From: Sphingobium estronivorans
GTDB taxonomy: Bacteria; Pseudomonadota; Alphaproteobacteria; Sphingomonadales; Sphingomonadaceae
Length of the DNA stretch: 64,000 nucleotides
Reading direction: 5' to 3'
NCBI RefSeq assembly: GCF_008692605.1
Contig: NZ_LFCT01000023.1
Coordinates: 38,436 to 102,435, forward strand
The notes beneath the pieces were generated by a model. It did not search any database. It was not told the DNA's origin and was given only the letters and a program-made list of their open reading frames with translations. Made by a program: the position numbers and the translations under genes. Below, piece after piece: positions 33,197-42,521 of this stretch. How positions within the stretch are numbered: the stretch's first letter is position 1; each line of letters opens with the position of its first letter.

Positions 33197-35353
33197 ATGC
33201 GACACATGAAGATCGAAAAGGCCGCCGACGGCTTCGCTACCCTCATCCTCGACAATGCCGATGAGTCGATGAACATCGTCAACGACGCCTTCATCGCCGA
33301 CATGGCGGAGGCGACCGCCGCGATTGCCGCCGACGACAGCATCAAGGGCGTGATCCTGACCAGCGCGAAGAAGGCGTTCATGGCGGGTGCGGATCTGAAG
33401 CAGCTTGTACGCGGTTATAGCAAGCAGGAAGCCTATGCCTTTTCGCAGAAGGCGACGCAGATGCACCGCGCGATGGAAATGTCCGGCAAGCCCTGGGTTG
33501 CGGCTATCAACGGCCTCGCGCTGGGCGGCGGTTTCGAACTGGCGCTGGCTTGCCATTACCGTATCCTGGTTGACGATGCCAAGGCAGTGGTCGGCCTGCC
33601 TGAAGTCAATGTTGGGCTGCTGCCCGGATCGGGCGGCACGGTGCGCTTGGGCATCATCGCGGGCATGAAGACCGCGCTCGACCTGCTGCTGTCGGGCCGC
33701 ACCGTCGCGCCCGCAGAGGCGCTGAAGCTCAAGATCGTGGACGAAGTCGCGCCGGGGGACGCGCTGATCGATCATGCCCGCGCCTGGCTGGCGACTGGTC
33801 CTGCTCCGGTCAAGCCCTGGGACGTCAAGGGCTGGGTGCCGCCGCAGAAGAAGGGCATGACCGTGCCCGAGGACGCGCTGGCCTATACGCTCGCGGCGGC
33901 GAACATCGCCAAGAAGGGCTACAACACGCCTGCGCCGCTCGCCATCCTGTCCTGCGTATTCGAAGGACTCCAGCTACCGTTCGACAAGGCGCTGACCGTC
34001 GAGGGCAAGTATTTCGCCAAGCTGCTGAGCGATCCGGTCGCGACCAACATCATCCGCACCAGTTTCATTTCGAAGCAAGCCGCCGAAAAGGGCGCCCGCC
34101 GCCCCGCAGGTGTGGCAAAGAGCGAGGTGAAGAAGGTCGGCGTGCTCGGCGCGGGCATGATGGGCGCGGGCATCGCCTATGTTTCGGCCAGTGCGGGGAT
34201 TGAGGTCGTGCTGCTCGACCGCGACGTACCGACCGCGCAGAAGGGCAAGGATTATTCGGTCAAGGTGCAGGGCAAGCTGGTCGAAAAAGGCAAGCTGACC
34301 CAGGCCAGGGCGGACGAGGTGCTGGGACGGATCACTCCGACCGACGATTATGCGCTGCTCGACGGCTGCGACATGATTGTCGAGGCCGTGTTCGAGGATA
34401 TCGGCATCAAGGCCGACACGACCCGCAAGGCCGAGACGGTGATCCCGCCGAGCGCCATATTCGGATCGAACACGTCGACGCTGCCGATTTCCCAGTTGGC
34501 GCAGGCATCGAGCCGGCCCGACAAATATATCGGCACCCACTTCTTCTCGCCGGTCGACCGGATGGGCCTGGTCGAGGTGATCCGCGGCAAGCAGACCTCG
34601 GACGAGACGCTGGCGCGCACGCTGGACTTCATTGCTCAACTGCGCAAGACGCCGATCGTGGTGAACGACAGCCGGGGCTTCTACACCAGCCGCGTGTTCC
34701 GCATGTTCATCTTCGAAGGCGTGGCGATGGTGGAGGAGGGCATCGATCCGGCGCGTATCGAAAATGCCGCGAAGGCTGCCGGCTTCCCAACCGGGCCGCT
34801 GGCGCTGCTTGATGAGGTGACGATGGAACTGCCGGTCAAGATCGTCGACGACGCGGCCGGCACGGAAGGCAACACTTACACGATCGAGAGCGGCCTGCCG
34901 GTGTTGAGGAAGATGATCGGCATGGGGCGCGGCAGCCGGAAGGCCGGCGGCGGCTTCTATGATTATCCCCAAGGCGGGTCGAAGCGTATCTGGAAGGGCC
35001 TTGCCGAGCATTTCCCGGTCGCGGCGCAACAGCCCGATCAAGACGAGCTGAAGCAGCGTTTCCTCTACGCTCAGGCGATGGAAACCGCGCGCTGCCTGGA
35101 GGAAGGCGTGCTCGAAACGCCGCAGGACGCGGATCTGGGCGCGGTCTATGGCTGGGGCTTCCCGCTTTGGACCGGCGGCACGATCAGCTATATCGACACC
35201 GTTGGCATCGAGAATTTCGTGGCGCGGGCGGACCAACTGGCCATGAAGTTCGGGGACCGCTTTCTGCCTTCCGCCTGGCTGCGGAATAAGGCGCAGCGGC
35301 GCGAGCCCTTCTATGGAGAGGCTGCGCCGATCAAGGAGCGGGAAATGGCATGA
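33197..35353 (+). CDS. fadB: FadB-like fusion: enoyl-CoA hydratase/3-hydroxyacyl-CoA dehydrogenase
   Basis: The 718-residue bifunctional enzyme has an N-terminal crotonase domain (about residues 1-190: FMAGADLKQL, NGLALGGGFELAL, VGLPEVNVGLLPGSGGT, with catalytic glutamates kept) and, from about residue 310, a 3-hydroxyacyl-CoA dehydrogenase (KVGVLGAGMMGAGIAYVSAS for NAD, GTHFFSPVDRMGLVEV with catalytic His). It hydrates 2-enoyl-CoA and oxidises the 3-hydroxy product for the thiolase. ATG 33197 gives MRHMKIEKAADG; ATG 33206 is also possible, while a frame extending back to 33125 overlaps the thiolase. It overlaps the next gene by 4 bases. Confidence 0.94.
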   Translation: MRHMKIEKAADGFATLILDNADESMNIVNDAFIADMAEATAAIAADDSIKGVILTSAKKAFMAGADLKQLVRGYSKQEAYAFSQKATQMHRAMEMSGKPWVAAINGLALGGGFELALACHYRILVDDAKAVVGLPEVNVGLLPGSGGTVRLGIIAGMKTALDLLLSGRTVAPAEALKLKIVDEVAPGDALIDHARAWLATGPAPVKPWDVKGWVPPQKKGMTVPEDALAYTLAAANIAKKGYNTPAPLAILSCVFEGLQLPFDKALTVEGKYFAKLLSDPVATNIIRTSFISKQAAEKGARRPAGVAKSEVKKVGVLGAGMMGAGIAYVSASAGIEVVLLDRDVPTAQKGKDYSVKVQGKLVEKGKLTQARADEVLGRITPTDDYALLDGCDMIVEAVFEDIGIKADTTRKAETVIPPSAIFGSNTSTLPISQLAQASSRPDKYIGTHFFSPVDRMGLVEVIRGKQTSDETLARTLDFIAQLRKTPIVVNDSRGFYTSRVFRMFIFEGVAMVEEGIDPARIENAAKAAGFPTGPLALLDEVTMELPVKIVDDAAGTEGNTYTIESGLPVLRKMIGMGRGSRKAGGGFYDYPQGGSKRIWKGLAEHFPVAAQQPDQDELKQRFLYAQAMETARCLEEGVLETPQDADLGAVYGWGFPLWTGGTISYIDTVGIENFVARADQLAMKFGDRFLPSAWLRNKAQRREPFYGEAAPIKEREMA

Positions 35354-36507
35354 AAAGGCTGATCTTTGAAGCGGAGCATGAGCAGTTCCGGGAAAGCGTC
35401 ATCAAATTCATGCAGGCCGAAGTGGCGCCGCATGTCGATCGGTTCCGCGAAGAGGGCATCGTTGACCGCGAACTGTTTCTGAAGGCCGGGGCGCAGGGGC
35501 TGATCTGCACCTGGGCCGATGAGAAATATGGCGGCGCGGGCATCGATGACTTCCGCTTCGAGCAGATCATCATCGAAGAAAATATGCGCCATGGCGACAT
35601 CGGCTTTTACATCAACCTGCATAATGATCTTGTCGCGCCTTATATAGCCAAGCTCGGGACCGACGAGCAGAAGGACCGCTGGATGCCCGGCATCGTCAGC
35701 GGCGAGAAGATCCTGGCCGTGGCGATGACCGAGCCGTCGACCGGATCGGACCTGGCGGGCATCCGCACGCGGGCCGAAGACAAGGGCGATCACTGGCTGC
35801 TCAATGGGGCGAAGACCTATATCTCCAACGGCATATTGTCGGATCTGGTGGTCGTCGCCGCGCGCACCGATCCCGATGTGAAGCACAGCCTGGGCCTGTT
35901 CGTCGTCGAACGGGGGATGGAAGGTTTCGAGCGTGGGCGCAAGCTCGACAAGATGGGCCTGAAATCACAGGACACCGCCGAGCTGTTTTTCAACGATGTG
36001 AAGGTGCCCAAGGCCAATGTGCTGGGTGATCCGGGTCAGGGCTTCGGCTATCTCGCTCGCTTTCTTGCGCAGGAAAGGCTGGTCGCGGCGATTGGCTTTC
36101 TGGCGACAGCGCAGACGGCGTTCGACATCACGCTGGACTTCGTCAAGGAACGCCGTGCCTTCGGCAAACCCATTGGAGCGTTCCAGAATACGCGCTTCAA
36201 GATGGCGACGATCCGCGCCGAGCTGGACATGGCGCAGACCTATGTCGACCAGTGCGTCTTGCTGCTCAACGCAGGCGAACTGAAGGCCGAGGATGCCTCG
36301 GCGGCGAAGCTGCTGACCAGCGAACTGGAAGGCCGGGTTATGGACGAATGTGTCCAGTTGCACGGCGGCGCGGGCTATATGAACGAATATCGCATTTGCC
36401 GCATGTATGCCGATGCCCGGATCAGCCGTATTTTCGCGGGCACATCGGAAATCATGCGCGAGATCATCGGCCGGTCGCTGGGGCTGGATGAGCGCAAGCT
36501 CAGTTGA
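35350..36507 (+). CDS. Acyl-CoA dehydrogenase (second)
   Basis: The 385-residue enzyme has AVAMTEPSTGSDLAGIRTRA, the FAD/substrate signature, and QLHGGAGYMNEYRICRMYAD then IFAGTSEIMREIIGR, the C-terminal signature. Glu in the GTSEIM region and the YMNEY segment fit the medium/long-chain acyl-CoA dehydrogenase group. Its ATG overlaps the FadB stop (ATGA), so they are translationally coupled. It performs the first, FAD-dependent step of the beta-oxidation spiral of this operon and feeds electrons to ETF. Confidence 0.93.
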   Translation: MKRLIFEAEHEQFRESVIKFMQAEVAPHVDRFREEGIVDRELFLKAGAQGLICTWADEKYGGAGIDDFRFEQIIIEENMRHGDIGFYINLHNDLVAPYIAKLGTDEQKDRWMPGIVSGEKILAVAMTEPSTGSDLAGIRTRAEDKGDHWLLNGAKTYISNGILSDLVVVAARTDPDVKHSLGLFVVERGMEGFERGRKLDKMGLKSQDTAELFFNDVKVPKANVLGDPGQGFGYLARFLAQERLVAAIGFLATAQTAFDITLDFVKERRAFGKPIGAFQNTRFKMATIRAELDMAQTYVDQCVLLLNAGELKAEDASAAKLLTSELEGRVMDECVQLHGGAGYMNEYRICRMYADARISRIFAGTSEIMREIIGRSLGLDERKLS

Positions 36508-36541
36508 TAGGGGCCCGAGAGCGGGCGAGGGAGAAGTTTGG

Positions 36542-37369
36542 TTGAAGGTTCTACAGAATAAGGTCGCACTGGTTTCGGGTTCGGGTCGGGGGATCGGCAA
36601 GGCGATCGCGCTTAAATTGGCGGGCGCCGGCGCCAGCGTCGTGGTGAATGATCTGGACGCGACGTTCGCGGATGAGACGGTCGGCGAGATCGAGGCAGCG
36701 GGTGGACGCGCGGTCGCCTGTATCGGTGACGTAACCGCGCCCGATTTCGCGCAGAAATTCGTCAAAGCGGCCATAGACGCCTTCGGCACGATCGACATCA
36801 TCATCAACAATGCGGGCTATGCCTGGGATGCGGTGATCCAGAAGACGAGCGATGAACAATGGGCGGCGATGATCGACGTCCACCTGAACGCGCCCTTCCG
36901 CATCCTGCGCGCCGCACAGCCCGTCATTGCGGAAGCAGCCAAGGCGGAAATCGCCGCCACCGGCCGGGCGAAGCGCCGTACCGTCGTCAACATCTCGTCC
37001 GTGGCCGGTCTTGGCGGCAATGCGGGGCAGGTCGCCTATGCGGCGGGCAAGATGGGCGTCGTGGGCGTCACCAACACGCTGATGAAGGAATGGGGCCGTT
37101 ATAATGTGACAGTGAACGCGGTTGCCTTCGGTGTCATCATGACGCGCATGACGGCGGGCGAGGCGGGCAAATCCTCCATCACCATGAAAGGCAAGGAGAT
37201 CAAGGCTGGGGTCAGCCAGGAGATTCTCGACGCGATGGAAAGCGGCATCCCGCTGGGCCGCGCGGGCACGCCGGAGGAAGCGGCAGGCGCGGTCTACCTG
37301 CTGTGCCTGCCCGAGGCGGATTATATCACCGGCCAGACCATCGTCGCCGGCGGCGGATGGTCGCTTTGA
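36542..37369 (+). CDS. SDR-family oxidoreductase (3-oxoacyl or 3-hydroxyacyl-CoA type)
   Basis: A 275-residue short-chain dehydrogenase. VSGSGRGIGKAIALKLAG is the cofactor glycine motif, NNAG at about 89-92 and Ser152, Tyr166, Lys170 (ISSVAGLGGNAGQVAYAAGK) complete the active site. The most sensible start is TTG 36542, 8 bases after GGGAGA, giving MKVLQNKVALVSG; no ATG fits, as the open frame upstream overlaps the acyl-CoA dehydrogenase. Asp at VVNDLD after the second strand suggests NAD(H). An insertion after NISS differs little from 17-beta-hydroxysteroid-dehydrogenase-type-4-like relatives. It probably works with the preceding beta-oxidation genes. Confidence 0.88.
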   Translation: MKVLQNKVALVSGSGRGIGKAIALKLAGAGASVVVNDLDATFADETVGEIEAAGGRAVACIGDVTAPDFAQKFVKAAIDAFGTIDIIINNAGYAWDAVIQKTSDEQWAAMIDVHLNAPFRILRAAQPVIAEAAKAEIAATGRAKRRTVVNISSVAGLGGNAGQVAYAAGKMGVVGVTNTLMKEWGRYNVTVNAVAFGVIMTRMTAGEAGKSSITMKGKEIKAGVSQEILDAMESGIPLGRAGTPEEAAGAVYLLCLPEADYITGQTIVAGGGWSL

Positions 37370-37396
37370 AGAACCTGCCCTGACCCTCAGCCTCCA

Positions 37397-37430
37397 TTCG
37401 GGCTGAGCCTGTCGAAGGGCTCAGCCCGAA
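37397..37430. terminator. Bidirectional hairpin between convergent SDR genes
   Basis: TTCGGGCTGAGCC (37397-37409) pairs with GGCTCAGCCCGAA (37418-37430), a perfect 13-bp stem with loop TGTCGAAG. It sits between two convergent genes. Short hairpins of the 'GGGCTGAGCCTGTCGAAG' type are, to my knowledge, frequent dispersed elements in sphingomonad genomes, so it may be both repeat and terminator. Confidence 0.6.
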
Positions 37431-37463
37431 CGGGATAGTTTCCGACGGGGTCGGGCGATTACT

Positions 37464-38243
37464 TTATCCGCAACCCACCAGGCCACCATCCACCGGCAGC
37501 AGAGTCCCCGTCACATAGCCTCCGCCGCGCGAGCAAAGGAAGATGACGGTGCCTGCGATGTCTTCCGGCCTGCCGAGCCGCTTCACCGGGATATGCGACA
37601 GCAATGTGGGATCGACGGCGTCCTCTTCACGCATATGGGCAGTCATCTTAGTCGGGAAATAGCCGGGGATGACGGCATTGACCGTGATGTTGCGTGCCGC
37701 TAGGTCGCCGGCGAGATCGCGGGTTAGCATGTGGATCGCGGCCTTGGATGCCGCATAGCTATAGGCTTGCAGCTTCTCTGTCTTCACGCCCGCCACTGAC
37801 CCAATATTGATGATCCGCGCCGGATCGTCGGGGGTGCCCGCTGCGCTGAGTTCGGGCAGCAGTTCGCGCACCAGCGTGAAGGGCGTCTGCACATTGACGC
37901 TCATGACGCTGGGCCATGCCTTGTCGGGGAAGCTGTCGATCGCGCCGCCCCAGGTCTTGCCGGCATTGTTGACGAGGATATGGCAGGCGCCCAGCGTTTC
38001 GCGGAAGCGCGCAGCCAGCTCGACGGCGGCTTCCGGCGTGGACAGGTCGGCGGGTAGCGGCACGCAGCGGCCCAGTGCCGTCATTTCCTCCGCCGCCTTT
38101 TCACAAATGTCGGCTTTGCGCGAGGTGATGGCCACGGTGGCACCGACGCGCAGCAGCCCTTCGGCGATCATACGGCCGAGCCCCTGAGCGCCGCCCGTGA
38201 CCAAGGCGACCTTATTGTCTAGACGGAACAGATCCTGGCTCAT
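37464..38243 (-). CDS. SDR-family oxidoreductase
   Basis: The 259-residue SDR has VALVTGGAQGLGRMIAEGLL for NAD(P), NNAGKTWGG, and Ser149/Tyr163/Lys167 (NIGSVAGV and YSYAASKAA), a complete active site. An SRKAD after strand 2 (Arg at the start of the helix) hints at NADP(H). ATG 38243 gives MSQDLFRLDNKVALVTGG; ATG 38264 would add 7 residues. It is convergent with the SDR at 36542 and divergent from the MalT-type regulator, so it may be controlled by that regulator. The substrate is unknown; relatives include gluconate 5-dehydrogenase-like and ketoacyl reductase enzymes. Confidence 0.9.
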   Translation of the reverse strand: MSQDLFRLDNKVALVTGGAQGLGRMIAEGLLRVGATVAITSRKADICEKAAEEMTALGRCVPLPADLSTPEAAVELAARFRETLGACHILVNNAGKTWGGAIDSFPDKAWPSVMSVNVQTPFTLVRELLPELSAAGTPDDPARIINIGSVAGVKTEKLQAYSYAASKAAIHMLTRDLAGDLAARNITVNAVIPGYFPTKMTAHMREEDAVDPTLLSHIPVKRLGRPEDIAGTVIFLCSRGGGYVTGTLLPVDGGLVGCG

Positions 38244-38511
38244 TCCTTGTCGGCCTTTCGGCATGAGATGGTCATCGCGGTTCTCCCTGAATGTCAGCTT
38301 CCCTTGATGCCGGGATGTTAAAAAAGCGGACCTGTCGGCGGATAGGCTTGCACGCGTCGTCCCATATTTTGCTGCGGGCGAGGCAAAGCTTTCCCTTGCC
38401 GAACAGCCTCACCTGTATTTATCATATCTAAAGATAGGAGTAGAAAGCGGTTGAAGGTGCTTGATTGATGCTCAAATACGGGAAACCCGGCGAAAGATAG
38501 GAGAGGTCAAA

Positions 38512-41181
38512 ATGGCGCTGGTGCCCACGGCGATCGTTGCCCCGCAGCCCAGGACGGTTCTGGTAACCCGTACCGCCTTGAAAGGACTGACCCGCAAAGT
38601 CGCGGAGTCTCGCCTCACCACGATCATCGGGCACGCGGGCAGCGGCAAGACCACGGCGGCTCTCCAATGGTTCGAAAGCCTGAGAAACGAGGGCCGGCCT
38701 GCGCTTTGGTTGGCGGTGAGGGCAGGCATCCGCGATTTTCCCTCCTTCCTTCTTGCGCTGAAGGAAGCGGGCAGGGCAGCCGGTCTGGACTGGCCCGCGT
38801 TTGACGCGAGCGACGATATCGACATCTGGCTTGCACGGCTCGCGGTTCAATATACCGACAAGCTGATTCTCATCATCGATGACGCGCAATTGCTGCCGCC
38901 CGATGTCTGGGATTTTCTCAGCGCGCTTATCGCCGGCGCGCGTGATGCCATCACGACCATTTTGATTTCGCGCGCGGCCATCGCTATCCCGATTTCCCGT
39001 ATCCGCGCGCTGGGCTTTCTGGTGGAAGTGGGCCCCGCCGATCTACGTTTCAAACCTGATGAAGCGACCGAGCTGGTATCGCGCGTCGCCGGCATTCCGA
39101 TCGATGCGGAAGCGATGCACAAGATCATCGAGGAAATGGACGGCTGGGCTTCAGGGCTAGTGATGGCCGGGGAAAATTATCTCTGGCAAAAGGCACGCGG
39201 GGGGAACTGGAAGCGGCCTTCGGAAAGCCTGCATGCGGAGCTGACGAGCTATTTTCAGGAGGAGGTCGTCGCCGACCTGCCCGACCAAATCCGCCGCTTC
39301 CTGCTCGAAACTTCGGTGCTGACGGAACTCACGCCTTCGACTTGCGCGGCGGTCATGGCGGACGAAAGCGCGCGCGAGACGCTAGACATGGTGTACCGTG
39401 GCGGCCTGTTTCTGACCAATGTAGAAGACAAGCGGCACAGCTATGTTTATCATCCGCTGTTTCGCAAGATGACGGCGGATTTCATGGCGGAGCGCATGCC
39501 CGAACTGGCGGCCGAGCTCCATCGACGCGCCAGTCTTTGTTATGCGGAAAACGGAGAAGGCTTCCTAGCGCTGCAGCATGCCCAGCTGACCAGGGACCGC
39601 GAATTCATCGCCGACCGGCTCGATGTCTTGGCGAACAAGATGATCAATGCGGGCTATCTCTATTATATCGATGAACTGGCGACGGACCTACCCTGGTCGG
39701 TGCTGAGCACGCGGCCGATGTTGCTACTCGCGCTGGCATGGCGGCGTACCCGTTCGCTTGCCTATGCGACGGCGGAGCGCTTCATCAACGCGGCCGCTGA
39801 AATCGCCGAGCGCGAGCCCGACAATGTCCTGCTTGGGCATCTGGTTCGGCATCGCCGCTTGGTGCTGGAATCGGCGCGCGACAATCTGCATCTGGTCGAG
39901 GCCGATGCGGGGAAATTGCTGCTCGAACTGGGCGATGATCAACCCTATCTCAGCTGCACGCTGGTAGCCCAGCTCATGTCGGCCCGGCGCGAACTTTATC
40001 ATTTCAACGACATATTGAAGCTTGAAGCTGAAACGAAGCGCGCGCTGGCGCGTCCGGGATCGGAATTTGCCTCGATTGCGCTCAAGGCCACGGTGGCGCC
40101 GACGCTGGTTGAACAAGGCAAGACGGCCGTGGCGCGCCAATTCCTGGAAGAAGCGCTGTCCTACGCTGAGGAGCATGTCGGTCGCGGATCGAGCGTTGCC
40201 GCAGTCCCTGCGCTTCCGTTGGCGGAACTGCTCTACGATGCGGGAGACCTGGACCGATCGGCTCAACTGATCGACCAGTATCAGCCGGTCATCCGCCAGT
40301 GGGGCCTGGTCGACGAAGTCGCGGCGGGATATATCGTCCGGGCTCGCCTCGCCTGCGCACGGAGCGATGTGGCAGGAGCGCTGGCGGGTCTGGAAGAAGC
40401 GCATCTCGTTGCCATCGAATGTGGTCTCGACAGGCTGCGGGCGCTGGTCGTTGCCGAACAGGTGCGGGTGCTGGTCAAGACCGGGCAGGTCGCCGCAGCC
40501 GAGGCGGCGCTGCTGGCCGGCGATATCCGGGTGGATGAGGAACCAGTGCCCACGCTGACGCCGACAAAGAAGAACGAGGCGATAGCGATCGCTTGGATCA
40601 GGATAGAGATCCAGCGTCACCATCTGGCGCGCGCGCAGAAGGTAGCGACGCGCTGGTTCGAACTGGCGAAGCGCAACGGCGCGAAACGCTCCATGGTCAT
40701 ATTCTATCTGCTGCTGGCGGAAATTGCGGTTCAGCAGGGCGACCGTTTCAAGGCACGGCGAGCGGTTCGCGGCGCGATCGAGCTTGCCGAACCCTGTGGC
40801 TGGATCCGCATCTTCCTGGACGAAGGAGAGGTGATCTGCTCGCTCCTAAGCGAAACCTATGGATGCAAGGCGGATATCGAAACTCCGGCGGATGTCTTCG
40901 CATCGCGCATTGTGTCGTTCATCCATGGCGAACCGGCCCTGGAAACCGAGGATGATGATGACGATGCATCCGACTCTTGCCTGATGTCCGGCATGGCGGA
41001 CAGGGAAAAGGAGATATTGACGATGGTCGCCGGCGGTTTGCGCAACCGGGAAATCGGTGAACGGCTGGGCCTGACCGAGGGAACGGTCAAATGGTATCTG
41101 CAACAGGTCTACGACAAGCTGGGCGTCCGGCGCAGGTCGCAGGCCGCACTGCGGGCCAAGCGGATGGGCCTGTTCGTGTGA
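38512..41181 (+). CDS. LuxR-family regulator of the MalT type (ATP-binding)
   Basis: The 889-residue protein has an N-terminal P-loop (GHAGSGKTT at 40-48), a Walker B-like LILIIDDAQLL, a winged-helix region and a long helical-repeat (TPR-like) middle, and a C-terminal LuxR helix-turn-helix (ADREKEILTMVAGGLRNREI, then GERLGLTEGTVKWYLQQVYD). This is the STAND-type MalT/AcoK architecture, in which an inducer drives ATP-dependent oligomerisation and activation. ATG 38512 has GGAGAGG upstream. It is flanked by beta-oxidation and racemase genes, so it may activate them; similar large LuxR regulators sit near catabolic clusters in other bacteria. Inducer unknown. Confidence 0.92.
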   Translation: MALVPTAIVAPQPRTVLVTRTALKGLTRKVAESRLTTIIGHAGSGKTTAALQWFESLRNEGRPALWLAVRAGIRDFPSFLLALKEAGRAAGLDWPAFDASDDIDIWLARLAVQYTDKLILIIDDAQLLPPDVWDFLSALIAGARDAITTILISRAAIAIPISRIRALGFLVEVGPADLRFKPDEATELVSRVAGIPIDAEAMHKIIEEMDGWASGLVMAGENYLWQKARGGNWKRPSESLHAELTSYFQEEVVADLPDQIRRFLLETSVLTELTPSTCAAVMADESARETLDMVYRGGLFLTNVEDKRHSYVYHPLFRKMTADFMAERMPELAAELHRRASLCYAENGEGFLALQHAQLTRDREFIADRLDVLANKMINAGYLYYIDELATDLPWSVLSTRPMLLLALAWRRTRSLAYATAERFINAAAEIAEREPDNVLLGHLVRHRRLVLESARDNLHLVEADAGKLLLELGDDQPYLSCTLVAQLMSARRELYHFNDILKLEAETKRALARPGSEFASIALKATVAPTLVEQGKTAVARQFLEEALSYAEEHVGRGSSVAAVPALPLAELLYDAGDLDRSAQLIDQYQPVIRQWGLVDEVAAGYIVRARLACARSDVAGALAGLEEAHLVAIECGLDRLRALVVAEQVRVLVKTGQVAAAEAALLAGDIRVDEEPVPTLTPTKKNEAIAIAWIRIEIQRHHLARAQKVATRWFELAKRNGAKRSMVIFYLLLAEIAVQQGDRFKARRAVRGAIELAEPCGWIRIFLDEGEVICSLLSETYGCKADIETPADVFASRIVSFIHGEPALETEDDDDDASDSCLMSGMADREKEILTMVAGGLRNREIGERLGLTEGTVKWYLQQVYDKLGVRRRSQAALRAKRMGLFV

Positions 41182-41269
41182 GGGAAGGGGCGCCTATCGA
41201 AAAGCAGGTTCTAGTCCGCGCCCTCTCGCCCATGCAGCATCGCTATCTGCCATAAAGCGAGGATAGCCC

Positions 41270-42370
41270 GTGATACACTGCGCCCAAGGACCGCTGGCGG
41301 GCATCCGCATCATAGAGATTGACGCGATCGGTCCGGTGCCGCTGGCGGCAATGATCTTGGCGGACATGGGAGCGGACATCATCCGTGTCGCGCGTGCCGC
41401 CGGCGCTGGTGTGGGCGCATGGGAGGATGTGGGCGGCGACATTCTTCACCGCAGCCGTAACGTCGTGCACATGAACCTTAAGGATGAGCGTGATGTTGAA
41501 AGCCTTCTCCAGCTGATCGAACAGGCTGACGCGCTGATCGAGGGGTTCCGGCCCGGCGTGATGGAGCGGCTGGGCGTGGGGCCGGACGTATGTCTGGCGC
41601 GCAATCCGCGGCTGGTCTATGGCCGCATGACCGGATGGGGCCAGTCAGGTCCGCTCGCCCTGCGCGCCGGGCACGACCTCAACTATCTGTCGATCACGGG
41701 CGCGCTGCACGCCATGGGCACGCCGGATGCCCCGCCGCCGGTGCCGCTCAATCTGGTCGGTGACTATGGCGGGGGCGCGATGTTCCTGATCGCGGGCGTG
41801 CTGGGCGCGATCCTCTCGGCGCGGCGGACGGGCATGGGGCAGATCGTCGATGCCTGCATCAGCGATGGCGCTACTTCGCTGTTGAGTCTCTTCTACGCTT
41901 GGGCGCCCAAGGGCCTGTGGCAGGACGCGCCCGCTTCGAACCTGCTGGACGGCGCCGCACCCTTTTACCGCTGCTATCGCTGCGCGGATGGGCGGGACGT
42001 GGCCGTGGCCTGTCTGGAACCGCAATTCTTCGCGCAGATGGTGCGAGGACTGGGACTGGAGGATCGTGGCTATGACCAGAATGCCCGCTCCGGTTGGCCC
42101 GCCATGGAGGCCGAACTCGCAGCCGTTTTCGCCACCCGGACGCGCGACGAATGGGCGGATATTTTCGCGGAGAGCGATGCCTGCGTGACGCCGGTTCTGT
42201 CTATGGCGGAAGCGCCGCTGCATCCCCATAACCGTGCGCGGGAAACCTTTGTCCAGCGCGGCGGCATAGCGCAACCCGCGCCCGCGCCCCGCACTCTGGG
42301 CACGCCGCCGTCCATCAGTGAGCCGGGGCTGCTGTCCATGGCGGAGGCGGCTGCGCGCTGGGGCGCGTAA
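41270..42370 (+). CDS. Alpha-methylacyl-CoA racemase-like (CaiB/BaiF family)
   Basis: The 366-residue protein is in the class III CoA-transferase fold but has the racemase signature: His135 in LRAGHDLNYLSITGAL and Asp165 in PLNLVGDYGGGAMF, matching His126 and Asp156 of mycobacterial MCR. It should interconvert the 2R and 2S forms of 2-methyl-branched acyl-CoA esters so that S-specific acyl-CoA dehydrogenases can act, as in degradation of sterol side chains, pristane or isoprenoids. Start is GTG 41270 with GAGGA upstream. It follows the MalT-type regulator and precedes an aldehyde dehydrogenase. Confidence 0.9.
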   Translation: MIHCAQGPLAGIRIIEIDAIGPVPLAAMILADMGADIIRVARAAGAGVGAWEDVGGDILHRSRNVVHMNLKDERDVESLLQLIEQADALIEGFRPGVMERLGVGPDVCLARNPRLVYGRMTGWGQSGPLALRAGHDLNYLSITGALHAMGTPDAPPPVPLNLVGDYGGGAMFLIAGVLGAILSARRTGMGQIVDACISDGATSLLSLFYAWAPKGLWQDAPASNLLDGAAPFYRCYRCADGRDVAVACLEPQFFAQMVRGLGLEDRGYDQNARSGWPAMEAELAAVFATRTRDEWADIFAESDACVTPVLSMAEAPLHPHNRARETFVQRGGIAQPAPAPRTLGTPPSISEPGLLSMAEAAARWGA

Positions 42371-42521
42371 GGCGCCCGGCCCCGGCATCTGCCCACGCAA
42401 CGGAACGTCATGCCGAGGAAATCGCAGTGCAAAGGCCGTTCCCTCCTTAGGATAGGCGCACTGCCCGTGCGCGCGCCGTAACAGGGGCCGAAAAAGCGAC
42501 GTATTTGATAGGAGCAGCAGG

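Noticed and set aside
33974..35236. 420-codon minus-strand open frame opposite the FadB-like gene
   Set aside because: Same antisense artefact; composition is not protein-like and the sense strand has full crotonase and dehydrogenase motifs.
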